Shown in pieces: positions 49,853-56,963 of a stretch of 64,000 nucleotides of DNA. Positions within the stretch are counted from its first letter, which is position 1. The number at the start of each line of letters is the position of its first letter. Source of the DNA: UMGS1908 sp964432825 (GTDB lineage: Bacteria > Bacillota > Clostridia > Christensenellales > UBA1242); the NCBI GenBank assembly GCA_964432825.1, contig CAYSOX010000001.1, positions 62,001 to 126,000 of the forward strand. Reading direction: 5' to 3'. The notes under the pieces were generated by a model. It did not search any database. It was given only the letters and a program-made list of their open reading frames with translations, and was not told the origin of the DNA. A program made the translations under genes and the position numbers.

Positions 49853-50602
49853 TTATTTAATTATATAATTTACCATATCTTCAGCAATAATTTTAAGTTG
49901 CTCGTCTGAGAAACGATGTTCGGCGTTTTTAATGATTTTTAATTGAAAATTTGGGTTGTTTGAAATAAAGTTATCAATACTTTCCCTTGAAACTACCGAG
50001 TCTAAGTCTCCAAGAAATATCAAGCCGTCCAAATTTGAAGATGTGTTTACTAAATTAATTTTTTTAACTTCTTCGTAAAATTCAATAGGAAGTTCTATTT
50101 TTTCACCAAATCCACATAAGCCCATTTTATTTTTAATAAAACTTTTAAAGTCGTCTTTAAGTAATACATTTACAAAAACCGATTCCATATCAATTGCAGG
50201 GGCTCTGAAAATTCTTCGTTTAAAGTCGGTTTCGTTTTTTAATGCTGTTGAAAGAGTTATAAAACCACCAAAACTTATTCCAAATATGGAAAGTGGAAGG
50301 TCGGGAAAGCGGTTTTTGATATAATTTATAAAACACTCTAAATCTTTTATACAATTATTTATAGTAAAATATTCAGGTTTGGCGTGATTTTCTCCGTGTT
50401 CTGGAAAATCAAAGCACGCACAAATGATATTGTTTTTTGTGAGTGTTTCAGATAAAATGTTGATAGAACGACTATCTTTATTGCTTGAAAATCCATGGCA
50501 CATAACAAGTACATCGGTGGGTGTGGTGTCTGGAAGCATTATTCTACAAGGTATATCGTATAAGTTGTCTATATTTTTCAAAATAAAATATTCATTTTTC
50601 AT
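49853..50602 (-). CDS. Alpha/beta hydrolase
   Basis: 249 residues. MCHGFSSNKDSRS forms the oxyanion-hole HG region, FGISFGGFITLS carries the nucleophile serine near residue 111 (GxSxG), an acidic residue follows in FLGDLDSVV, and NAEHRFS holds the catalytic histidine near residue 232. It resembles small cytoplasmic acyl-esterases or peptidases; it has no signal peptide. AGGAG precedes the ATG and a consensus promoter lies upstream. The substrate is unknown. Confidence 0.88.
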   Translation of the reverse strand: MKNEYFILKNIDNLYDIPCRIMLPDTTPTDVLVMCHGFSSNKDSRSINILSETLTKNNIICACFDFPEHGENHAKPEYFTINNCIKDLECFINYIKNRFPDLPLSIFGISFGGFITLSTALKNETDFKRRIFRAPAIDMESVFVNVLLKDDFKSFIKNKMGLCGFGEKIELPIEFYEEVKKINLVNTSSNLDGLIFLGDLDSVVSRESIDNFISNNPNFQLKIIKNAEHRFSDEQLKIIAEDMVNYIIK

Positions 50603-50620
50603 TTATTTACTCCTAAGATT

Positions 50621-50649
50621 ATTTTAACAAATGTATGTATTTGTGTCAA
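50621..50649 (-). promoter_or_regulatory. Sigma-A promoter of hydrolase gene
   Basis: On the minus strand TTGACA, 17-base spacer, TAAAAT, about 20 bases before the ATG. The rest of the 325-base gap to 50928 shows no gene. Confidence 0.7.
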
Positions 50650-50871
50650 ATTGTTTAGGTGTTAGATTTGCAAAAATATATTTGACTTTCTTTGATTAAT
50701 GATTGAAGAAATTTAATAAAACTAAGTTTTAATTGAAAGTTGCAAAATATACTTTGTTTTAGCGATTTATAAATTAGTGTAGGGGAAATTAATAAAACTT
50801 CAAAATTTTACATTAACAATTAAAATATAGTCGTTAAAAGTTTAAGATGAATAATATAATTAATTTTTAGT

Positions 50872-50900
50872 TTTAAAATAGGTTAATTTTATGATATAAT
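50872..50900 (+). promoter_or_regulatory. Sigma-A promoter of nucleosidase gene
   Basis: TTTAAA, 17-base spacer, TATAAT (50895-50900), 28 bases before the ATG; the -35 is weak. Confidence 0.5.
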
Positions 50901-50927
50901 ATCAAGAGTTAAAGGAGAGATTGTTTT

Positions 50928-51608
50928 ATGAAAACTATAGGAATGATTGTTGCTGTTGAAATGGATGCGGTTTTTAACCATTATAAAGATTGTATCGAAA
51001 AAATTGAGGTAGAACCTTTTGAAATATGGAAAGTAAATCAAGGTTTAACTTCTATTTATTTTTTAAAATCGGGAGCGGGTGAAATTCTTGCAAGTTCGGG
51101 CACTCAATACTTGATAACAAAGTTTGGGGCGGATTTAATAGTTAATTTTGGCATAGTAGGTGCATTAACTGAAGAACTTTCAAAGGAGGAAGTTTGCATT
51201 GTAAAAAGTGTGGTGCATTATGATTATGATACTTCAACAGTTGATAATATTCCAGTTGGTAGATATTTGGATTATGATAGCGAATTTATAGAAACAGATA
51301 AAACCTTGCGTGCATTAGCAAAGTCAGTTTTTCCGAATTTAAAAGAAGTTGTTTGTGCATCGGGTGATAAATTCGTTTCGGATGCAAATAAAAAGAAATC
51401 TTTAAAAGACAGTTTTGGGGCAGAAATTTGCGAGATGGAATCGGCTGGAATAATTTTAACGGCAAACAGAAATAAAGTTCCAACACTATTTATAAAGGCA
51501 ATTTCAGATACTCTTTTTGGTGGGGTGGAAGAATACCATATACAGCGAGATAAAACGGCGGATATCTGTTTTGCTGTTGTGGATAAAATAATTTCAGAAA
51601 TGAAGTAA
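50928..51608 (+). CDS. 5'-methylthioadenosine/S-adenosylhomocysteine nucleosidase-like
   Basis: 226 residues, purine nucleoside phosphorylase fold. IGMIVAVEMDA at the start, VNFGIVGAL (ribose-binding loop) and CEMESAGI with the later ISD are the nucleosidase signature; E-M-E binds ribose and the final aspartate protonates the base. The enzyme hydrolyses the glycosidic bond of MTA or SAH in methionine and quorum-signal recycling. Sequence around the loop (GIVGALTEEL rather than GSAGGL) deviates from classical MtnN, so the preferred substrate may differ. AAAGGAGAG precedes the ATG. Confidence 0.82.
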   Translation: MKTIGMIVAVEMDAVFNHYKDCIEKIEVEPFEIWKVNQGLTSIYFLKSGAGEILASSGTQYLITKFGADLIVNFGIVGALTEELSKEEVCIVKSVVHYDYDTSTVDNIPVGRYLDYDSEFIETDKTLRALAKSVFPNLKEVVCASGDKFVSDANKKKSLKDSFGAEICEMESAGIILTANRNKVPTLFIKAISDTLFGGVEEYHIQRDKTADICFAVVDKIISEMK

Positions 51609-51618
51609 TAGGTATTGT

Positions 51619-51657
51619 AACACCTTTAAGTTGATAGTGTTACATATTTTAGTAACT
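51619..51657 (+). terminator. Terminator-like hairpin after nucleosidase
   Basis: TGTAACAC and GTGTTACA pair around a 13-base loop 12 bases after the stop; the trailing sequence is A/T rich. The remaining gap to 51919 holds nothing I can support. Confidence 0.55.
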
Positions 51658-51919
51658 TCAGTTTTTGTATTGCAATAATTGTGATTAGTTGCAAAGTTTT
51701 GTGGCATAATCACTAATACTTGCGAGGTTTATGTTGCAAACTTTAATGCCGTGTGACGACTGAGTGGAATGTTGAATCATAACCAAAAGTTTGAATGGTT
51801 TAAACACCACTAAACTCAATATTTATTTTGAAGTTATAAATATTTAAAAGTGAATGTAAATTAAAAAAAATATAAAACCCAACAAAATTTATAAAAATTT
51901 AATAATATCATTCAAAAAG

Positions 51920-51948
51920 TTGACGAAATTTTCATATTTTGTTAATAT
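51920..51948 (+). promoter_or_regulatory. Sigma-A promoter of small membrane protein gene
   Basis: TTGACG (51920-51925), 17-base spacer, TAATAT (51943-51948), 31 bases before the ATG. Confidence 0.65.
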
Positions 51949-51978
51949 ATAAATATAAATTTCAAAGGAGGAGTTTTT

Positions 51979-52467
51979 ATGGCAAAGAAAAAATCTAAAA
52001 AGTCAAATGTTTCAAAAATCCTTTTAGTTGTTGCATTGCTTCTAGGTGTTGCGAGTGTTTGTATGTTGTTCGTTCCATCTGTGAAGTGGGGAGACTCAAC
52101 TTTTACCGGTCTTCAAACTGCATTTGGATACGAAAAAGAAACGGATGTGGTTATTAAAACCCTTAAGACAAGGTTTTTTGAATTTTCATTTATGAACCTT
52201 TTGACTTTCATCTTGGCATTAGTTGGAACAATTATTAGTTTATTAAATTGTTTGTCTAATAAGCCAAGCAAGGTGTTTGGATTTGTTGGCGCGGTTGCAT
52301 TTATCGTTTCTGCAGTATTCTTTTTCCTTGCACCACAATTTGCAGTTCCAGTGCTTTTGGGTCAAAGTGTAAAAGGTTCAGTTGAATTAACTCTTGCAAT
52401 CGGTTCAATCCTTGGCGGTGTGTTCACCGGAATTGCAGGATTAAGTTCTCTTGCATCACTTAGATAG
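51979..52467 (+). CDS. Small four-helix membrane protein, unknown function
   Basis: 162 residues. A lysine/serine-rich N-terminus (MAKKKSKKSNVSK) precedes four predicted membrane segments (about 13-31, 68-88, 96-116, 135-158). An extracytoplasmic loop with WGDSTFTGLQTAFGYEKETD separates the first two. AAAGGAGGAG is a strong ribosome binding site and codon use (many CTT/GGT/ATC) suggests substantial expression. It is flanked by its own promoter and terminator. I do not recognise a family. Confidence 0.8.
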   Translation: MAKKKSKKSNVSKILLVVALLLGVASVCMLFVPSVKWGDSTFTGLQTAFGYEKETDVVIKTLKTRFFEFSFMNLLTFILALVGTIISLLNCLSNKPSKVFGFVGAVAFIVSAVFFFLAPQFAVPVLLGQSVKGSVELTLAIGSILGGVFTGIAGLSSLASLR

Positions 52468-52506
52468 ATGTAGATTATCTAATAAAAATTCAATATTGAA
52501 TTTGAA

Positions 52507-52582
52507 ATAAAAGACTAAATTAATTGAAAAATACTAATTGCATTTTGCTTTTAGTAAATCAATTCAAATTTAGTCTTTTTTT
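52507..52582 (+). terminator. Terminator after small membrane protein gene
   Basis: AAAAGACTAAATT pairs with AATTTAGTCTTTTTTT, with inner pairing of AATTGA/TCAATT and ACTAA/TTAGT. Confidence 0.8.
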
Positions 52583-52652
52583 GTGTAAATTTAAAATTTG
52601 ATTTGAGAGTTGGAGATAATATGGTAATATATTTAACAAAGAGGTAAAGATT

Positions 52653-53072
52653 ATGGATATTTGGGAAAATTTATACAAAAAAGCAAGTGAGCAATACCAC
52701 CCTGAGGCTGTTTCGCCATTTATCGATGCACACCATGTTGTCTGTGCAATAGAGGCAGAAAATGGCGAGATTTATACGGGTTTTTGTATAGAGGGTGCAA
52801 GTGGGGTTATGAATTTATGTGCTGAAAGAGTGGCTGGACTTAATATGTATATCCAAAGTGGACAGACAGTAGTCAAGAGAATGTTGGCATGTAGAAATCA
52901 GCCACCAAAAGAAAATGGTGGTATGCCTTGCGGTGCATGTAGGGAATTTTTCTTACAACTCAATGCAAAAAATAAAGATATGGAAATAATAACAGATTTT
53001 GAAAGTCGAAAAACCATCACATTGGGCGAATTGATGCCTGGTTGGTGGGGCTGGAAAAGATACAATAGTTAG
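52653..53072 (+). CDS. Cytidine/blasticidin deaminase-like protein
   Basis: 139 residues. LCAERVA near residue 56 and PCGACREF near residue 91 supply the zinc ligands (three cysteines) and the catalytic glutamate of the cytidine deaminase fold. The C-terminus LGELMPGWWGWKRY differs from housekeeping Cdd (usually LLP.AF), being more like small deaminases related to blasticidin S deaminase. It deaminates a cytosine-type base or analogue; substrate uncertain. AGAGGTAA precedes the ATG. Confidence 0.85.
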   Translation: MDIWENLYKKASEQYHPEAVSPFIDAHHVVCAIEAENGEIYTGFCIEGASGVMNLCAERVAGLNMYIQSGQTVVKRMLACRNQPPKENGGMPCGACREFFLQLNAKNKDMEIITDFESRKTITLGELMPGWWGWKRYNS

Positions 53073-53276
53073 GAATTTTAAAAATGCATTTCATTATAAC
53101 CGGCATTTTTGATAGGGCAAAAATTAAAAAACACCTAAAAAGCCGTTTAAGTGATAATTTTTTCATTATAAAAGCCCTAAAAGTGCTGATAATAAAAAAC
53201 AGTTGGATTTATGAAGTTTAGAATATAAAAGTATATATAGTATTTTGCCAACATATTAAATAAAATGATGAAAAAT

Positions 53277-53365
53277 AAAAACAAATCTTGAATTGAAGAG
53301 AAACCTTTAAAGGTATCCAATATTTGGGGCATTGCTCCAAATTATACACAAGATTTGTTTTTTTG
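53277..53365 (-). terminator. Terminator of tRNA-Leu
   Basis: On the minus strand AAACAAATCTTG pairs with CAAGATTTGTTTT; the interior forms two further small stems. It starts 4 bases past the tRNA CCA. Confidence 0.7.
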
Positions 53366-53368
53366 TTG

Positions 53369-53454
53369 TGGTGCGAATAACTGGACTTGAACCAGCACGG
53401 AGTTGCCCCCACAAGCACCTCAAGCTTGCGTGTCTGCCATTCCACCATATTCGC
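53369..53454 (-). tRNA. tRNA-Leu (anticodon GAG)
   Basis: 86 nt on the minus strand. Acceptor stem GCGAATA/TATTCGC with discriminator A and encoded CCA. The anticodon loop TTGAGGT between CAAGC/GCTTG gives GAG, reading CUC and CUU. The long variable arm (GGGGGCAACTCC) confirms a class II tRNA and the T-arm reads CTGGTTCAAGTCCAG. It stands alone; the 5' flank to 53900 holds only one hairpin and no gene that I can support. Confidence 0.96.
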
Positions 53455-53603
53455 GAAAAATATTGAATTGATTAAATGTTAAAATAATTTTGCTTTTTAG
53501 TTAGGTAAAAAATTTAAACTTTTGCTTTGTTAATTAATGAACTTACATTTTAGCGTAAACACAGATTTTTAGGGTAAAATAAAAAGTCTTAGTCTTAAAC
53601 ATT

Positions 53604-53641
53604 GATTTTACAAAAAATAGAAGCACTTTTTATGTAAAATC
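53604..53641. repeat. Inverted repeat in gene-free stretch
   Basis: GATTTTACA (53604-53612) and TGTAAAATC (53633-53641) form a 9-bp stem, extended by AAAAA/TTTTT. Purpose unknown. Confidence 0.5.
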
Positions 53642-53899
53642 ACTAACAAAAAATATAAAATTATTAATTTCAATTCTACTAAGATTATAATTAAGCAAGG
53701 CAATGTTGTCAAGAAAATTTTTTAAAACTCAAATTTTAAATGTAATTATATAAATTTTATGTTATAATTTAAGGGTAAATAATTAATGGATTGATAGTGA
53801 GTATAACTATTTTTTGTGTGAAAACAATTTTTTTTATTAACATAATTAGTTGAATTTTTGGTTTTTTATTATCAATCAGTGCTTAGTTTAGAGGTGAAA

Positions 53900-54769
53900 A
53901 TGGAAGATATAGTAGAACAGAATAATTATATTTCAGGTAGAATAAGTTTATTTTTGAATTTAAATTCAAGGGCTATAAATAAAGAAATGGTGCCAAAGAT
54001 GATGGAGGCTAGCGGGCTTTCGGAAATAGATTCAATAAAATATCTTTTGGCGGAATTTTTAAACTTGGATATTTATGGAAGTTCAAGCGATATGGAAATA
54101 TTTAGGAACTATTTTGACCGGTTGATTTTTAAGTGCGATAAAAATATTTATATGTCAAATCCTTATTACCAAAATATAAAATTTGGAAACATCAAAGGCG
54201 GAGATGTTGAGTTTTATATGGGTGAATATAAGCCATATGAAATTTTCGTGTGTGACGATTTAGAAAAAACCGAAGATGGAAGAATAATTCCAAAACTTGG
54301 TTTTTTTGATGAAACATTTTGCTATCCTGCAGTTTCCGAAAAGGGGAGAGAATGGATGAGTGTTACACCTAATGAAGTTGAAACGATGAAACTTCCTATA
54401 AAAAACGCATTTGGAAAAGTTTTAACTTTTGGGTTGGGACTTGGATATTTTCAATATATGGTAAGCTTAAAACCCGAAGTTCAAGAGGTTTGGATTGTGG
54501 AAAGGAGTGATAAAATTATCAATATGTTCAATCGTGTTATTTTGCCACAAATTAAAGACAAATCTAAGTTTAAAATTATAAAAGATGATGCTTTTGAATT
54601 CGCAAAGAAGTATTATCCCAAAGGATATTTTGATTATGTTTTTGCCGATATTTGGCACGATGCAGGTGATGGATTACCTCTTTACAAGAAGTTTAAAGAA
54701 CTTGAAAAATTGAATCCAAAAATAAAGTACGATTATTGGATTGAAAAAACCTTAAAAAGTTATCTATAA
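53900..54769 (+). CDS. Methyltransferase-fold protein of spermidine-synthase type
   Basis: About 289 residues from the ATG at 53900, which has GAGGTG 5 bases upstream; the frame runs back to 53858 without a site. The C-terminal half has LTFGLGLGYFQYM near residue 175 (SAM-type glycine loop), VWIVERSDKI (acidic residue at the end of strand 2), IIKDDAFEFA and YVFADIWHDAGDG, as in class I methyltransferases and spermidine synthases. The N-terminal ~130 residues are not recognised. No partner gene indicates a substrate. A shared terminator lies between it and the converging radical SAM gene. Confidence 0.75.
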   Translation: MEDIVEQNNYISGRISLFLNLNSRAINKEMVPKMMEASGLSEIDSIKYLLAEFLNLDIYGSSSDMEIFRNYFDRLIFKCDKNIYMSNPYYQNIKFGNIKGGDVEFYMGEYKPYEIFVCDDLEKTEDGRIIPKLGFFDETFCYPAVSEKGREWMSVTPNEVETMKLPIKNAFGKVLTFGLGLGYFQYMVSLKPEVQEVWIVERSDKIINMFNRVILPQIKDKSKFKIIKDDAFEFAKKYYPKGYFDYVFADIWHDAGDGLPLYKKFKELEKLNPKIKYDYWIEKTLKSYL

Positions 54770-54770
54770 A

Positions 54771-54807
54771 AGAAACGCTTAAGTCGAAGGATTTAAGCGT
54801 TTTTTAG
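54771..54807. terminator. Bidirectional terminator between convergent genes
   Basis: AAACGCTTAA and TTTAAGCGTTTTTT form the stem; it overlaps the last codon of the minus-strand gene. Confidence 0.85.
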
Positions 54808-55718
54808 CTTAAGTTATAGTTTTTCCCTTGAAAAATATCGTTTTCCAAAAAGTAATTATTCATTTTGTTTAAAACAATTTTTTTATGTAAATTCCATTCT
54901 GGGGCTACAAGGTCGGATTTTGGTGCATCTGCGGTTATGCGGTAGATTATTATATCTTTACGAAGGTGACTTAATATCATTCCGCACATATTAATGTAAT
55001 AATCGAGCGAAATGGGGGTGTAGGACCCGTTTTCTTTCATAGAACAAAGAGTCGTGTTTTTTAAAACATAAGTTGAGTGGATTTTAACGCCATGGACGGG
55101 TAGGCTATTTATTAATTTTATGGTGTCCTTTAAGTCTTTTTCGGTTTCGTTTGGAAGTCCCACCATTATATGGACTATTGTTTTTATTCCCGATGTGTTT
55201 AATAAGTTTACAGCATTAATAAAATCCGAGGTTTTATAGCAACGGTTTATTGTTTCACCAATTTTATCATTTGCGGTTTGAAGTCCTAACTCAATATATA
55301 CATCTGTTAATTTTTGAAGGCGTTTTAAAACTTTTACAATGTTTTCGTCTATACAGTCGGGGCGAGTCCCTATATTTATTCCAACAATTTTGTCACTTTG
55401 CAAACAATCGGTGTACTTTTTGTATAAGTTTTCTGGGGTATCATAAGTTGAGGTGAAGTTTTGGAAATACACAATAAACTTATTTGCGCGAGTTTGTTTG
55501 TAACTATTTAAATAATTTTCTACTTGATTTTTTATAGGCAAAGGTTTTAATTGGTCGCCTGAGCCACGATTTGAACAAAAAATGCACCCGCCGTAACCTT
55601 TTGAACCATCTCTATTTGGGCAGGTGAATCCGCCATCCACACAAATTTTTAATGTGCGTTCGCCGTAAACTGATTTATAATAATCACTAACTTTATTGTA
55701 GATAAATTTATTTTCCAT
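54804..55718 (-). CDS. Radical SAM protein, TIGR01212/YhcC-like
   Basis: 304 residues. CVDGGFTCPNRDGSKGYGGC then IFCSN gives the family's spaced cysteine cluster near residues 26-48; YFQNFTSTY, GTRPDC, ELGLQT and GLPNETEKDL are further signatures. Radical SAM enzymes use a [4Fe-4S] cluster and S-adenosylmethionine; this branch is ELP3-like in sequence and probably acts on RNA or a cofactor, though the reaction is not settled. Preceded by a divergent promoter region for the antiporter gene. Confidence 0.9.
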   Translation of the reverse strand: MENKFIYNKVSDYYKSVYGERTLKICVDGGFTCPNRDGSKGYGGCIFCSNRGSGDQLKPLPIKNQVENYLNSYKQTRANKFIVYFQNFTSTYDTPENLYKKYTDCLQSDKIVGINIGTRPDCIDENIVKVLKRLQKLTDVYIELGLQTANDKIGETINRCYKTSDFINAVNLLNTSGIKTIVHIMVGLPNETEKDLKDTIKLINSLPVHGVKIHSTYVLKNTTLCSMKENGSYTPISLDYYINMCGMILSHLRKDIIIYRITADAPKSDLVAPEWNLHKKIVLNKMNNYFLENDIFQGKNYNLS

Positions 55719-55779
55719 AAAAAGATGATAACATAAAAATTTTAACTAATCAAGGGATTAAATCAACAAAGGTAAATGT

Positions 55780-55808
55780 TTGACAAAAAATGGTGGGTCT
55801 ATTATAAT
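55780..55808 (+). promoter_or_regulatory. Consensus sigma-A promoter of antiporter gene
   Basis: TTGACA (55780-55785), 17-base spacer, TATAAT (55803-55808), leaving a ~90-base leader with no riboswitch that I recognise. Confidence 0.85.
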
Positions 55809-55904
55809 ATATGTATAGAAATTCAGTACAATTTTGTTTAAATTTAAGAAAAAAACAATTGTTAATAAAAAATTGAATTGCTACAAAAAACTTAAGGAGA
55901 AATT

Positions 55905-56948
55905 ATGAATCCAATATTTTATGTTATTTTTAGTTATGTTAGTTTGTCCTTTTTGATTGTCATTCTATCTTTAAAACTATCGGATTATATTGACTTATTA
56001 GACAAGAAGACAAATTTATCGGGTGCATTTTTGGGTGCCGTTTTGCTTGCCATCGTAACAAGTTTGCCCGAATTATTTACATCGCTTAGTTCGGTGTTAT
56101 TTTTAAATGAATCGGGTATGGTTATTGGGAATATTTTAGGTTCCAATTCATTTGATGTTTTAATTTTAGGTGTTTGCATTTTGTCTTTTTATACGGCATA
56201 CAAAAAAGACCACGTCGACTTTAAGTCGCATATAACGGTTTGTATTGGGCTAGTTGCGATGTATATTTGTTTGATAGTTCCGTTATTACTTGGTGAAAAT
56301 CAATTGCTTTTAGGGTCAATCAATGTCTGCTTTATAGTTGTTGCGGTTATCTATGCGATAACTCTTTGGAGAATGCCTAAAAAAGATAATGATACACCGG
56401 AAATGGTGGAGGTTAAAAAACCGGCAAAAGTTGAAGTAGAACCAACTCAGGCTGAAAATATTAAAGGAATAAATCTTTCGGTAAAACAAATAGTTTTGCG
56501 ATTTGTTATTTGTTCTGTGTTGTTGGTTGGGGTAAGTATCTTAATCACTTATACAACCAATGATTTGGCGGACTACTTTAATTTAGAAACAAGCACGGCG
56601 GGAGTTTTGTTTTTGGCAATTGCAACATCGCTTCCAGAGGTTGTTTCTACAATTTCGCTTTGTCATAAGGGGAATTTTGATGCGTCATTTGGCAATATTT
56701 TAGGGTCGTGTTTGTTTAATACTTTTGTATTAACTCTTTCTGAATTGATTTATTTTAAGGGTTCAATTTTGGTTCCAAATGATTTTGCATCTATTAAACT
56801 TGTATTGTTAAACTTAGTTTCGGTGCTTACATGTGTTGGGATTTTGTTATTAAAACGAAAAAATAAGGAATTTAAGTTCAACAGGACTATAAATTATGTT
56901 TTAAGTGTTGTTTTAATTTTGGCATATGCTATGTACTATGTTATTTAA
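55905..56948 (+). CDS. Cation/calcium exchanger (CaCA family, YrbG-like)
   Basis: 347 residues, about 10 membrane segments in two inverted repeats. The alpha-1 repeat is FLGAVLLAIVTSLPELFTS with IGNILGSNSFD; the alpha-2 repeat is VLFLAIATSLPEVVSTIS with FGNILGSCLFN. Both glutamates in TSLPE form the cation site. A polar loop of ~45 residues separates the halves. It exchanges Na+ or H+ for Ca2+ or another divalent cation across the membrane. AAGGAG before the ATG; followed 15 bases later by the protease gene, so probably co-transcribed. Confidence 0.92.
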   Translation: MNPIFYVIFSYVSLSFLIVILSLKLSDYIDLLDKKTNLSGAFLGAVLLAIVTSLPELFTSLSSVLFLNESGMVIGNILGSNSFDVLILGVCILSFYTAYKKDHVDFKSHITVCIGLVAMYICLIVPLLLGENQLLLGSINVCFIVVAVIYAITLWRMPKKDNDTPEMVEVKKPAKVEVEPTQAENIKGINLSVKQIVLRFVICSVLLVGVSILITYTTNDLADYFNLETSTAGVLFLAIATSLPEVVSTISLCHKGNFDASFGNILGSCLFNTFVLTLSELIYFKGSILVPNDFASIKLVLLNLVSVLTCVGILLLKRKNKEFKFNRTINYVLSVVLILAYAMYYVI

Positions 56949-56963
56949 CAAAAAGGACAAAAG

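Noticed and set aside
53218..53448. 76-codon minus-strand frame over the tRNA
   Set aside because: It reads through tRNA-Leu and its terminator.
55809..55904. Riboswitch in the antiporter leader
   Set aside because: The ~90-base leader lacks the conserved bulges of manganese or magnesium riboswitches; only weak A/T-rich pairing is visible.
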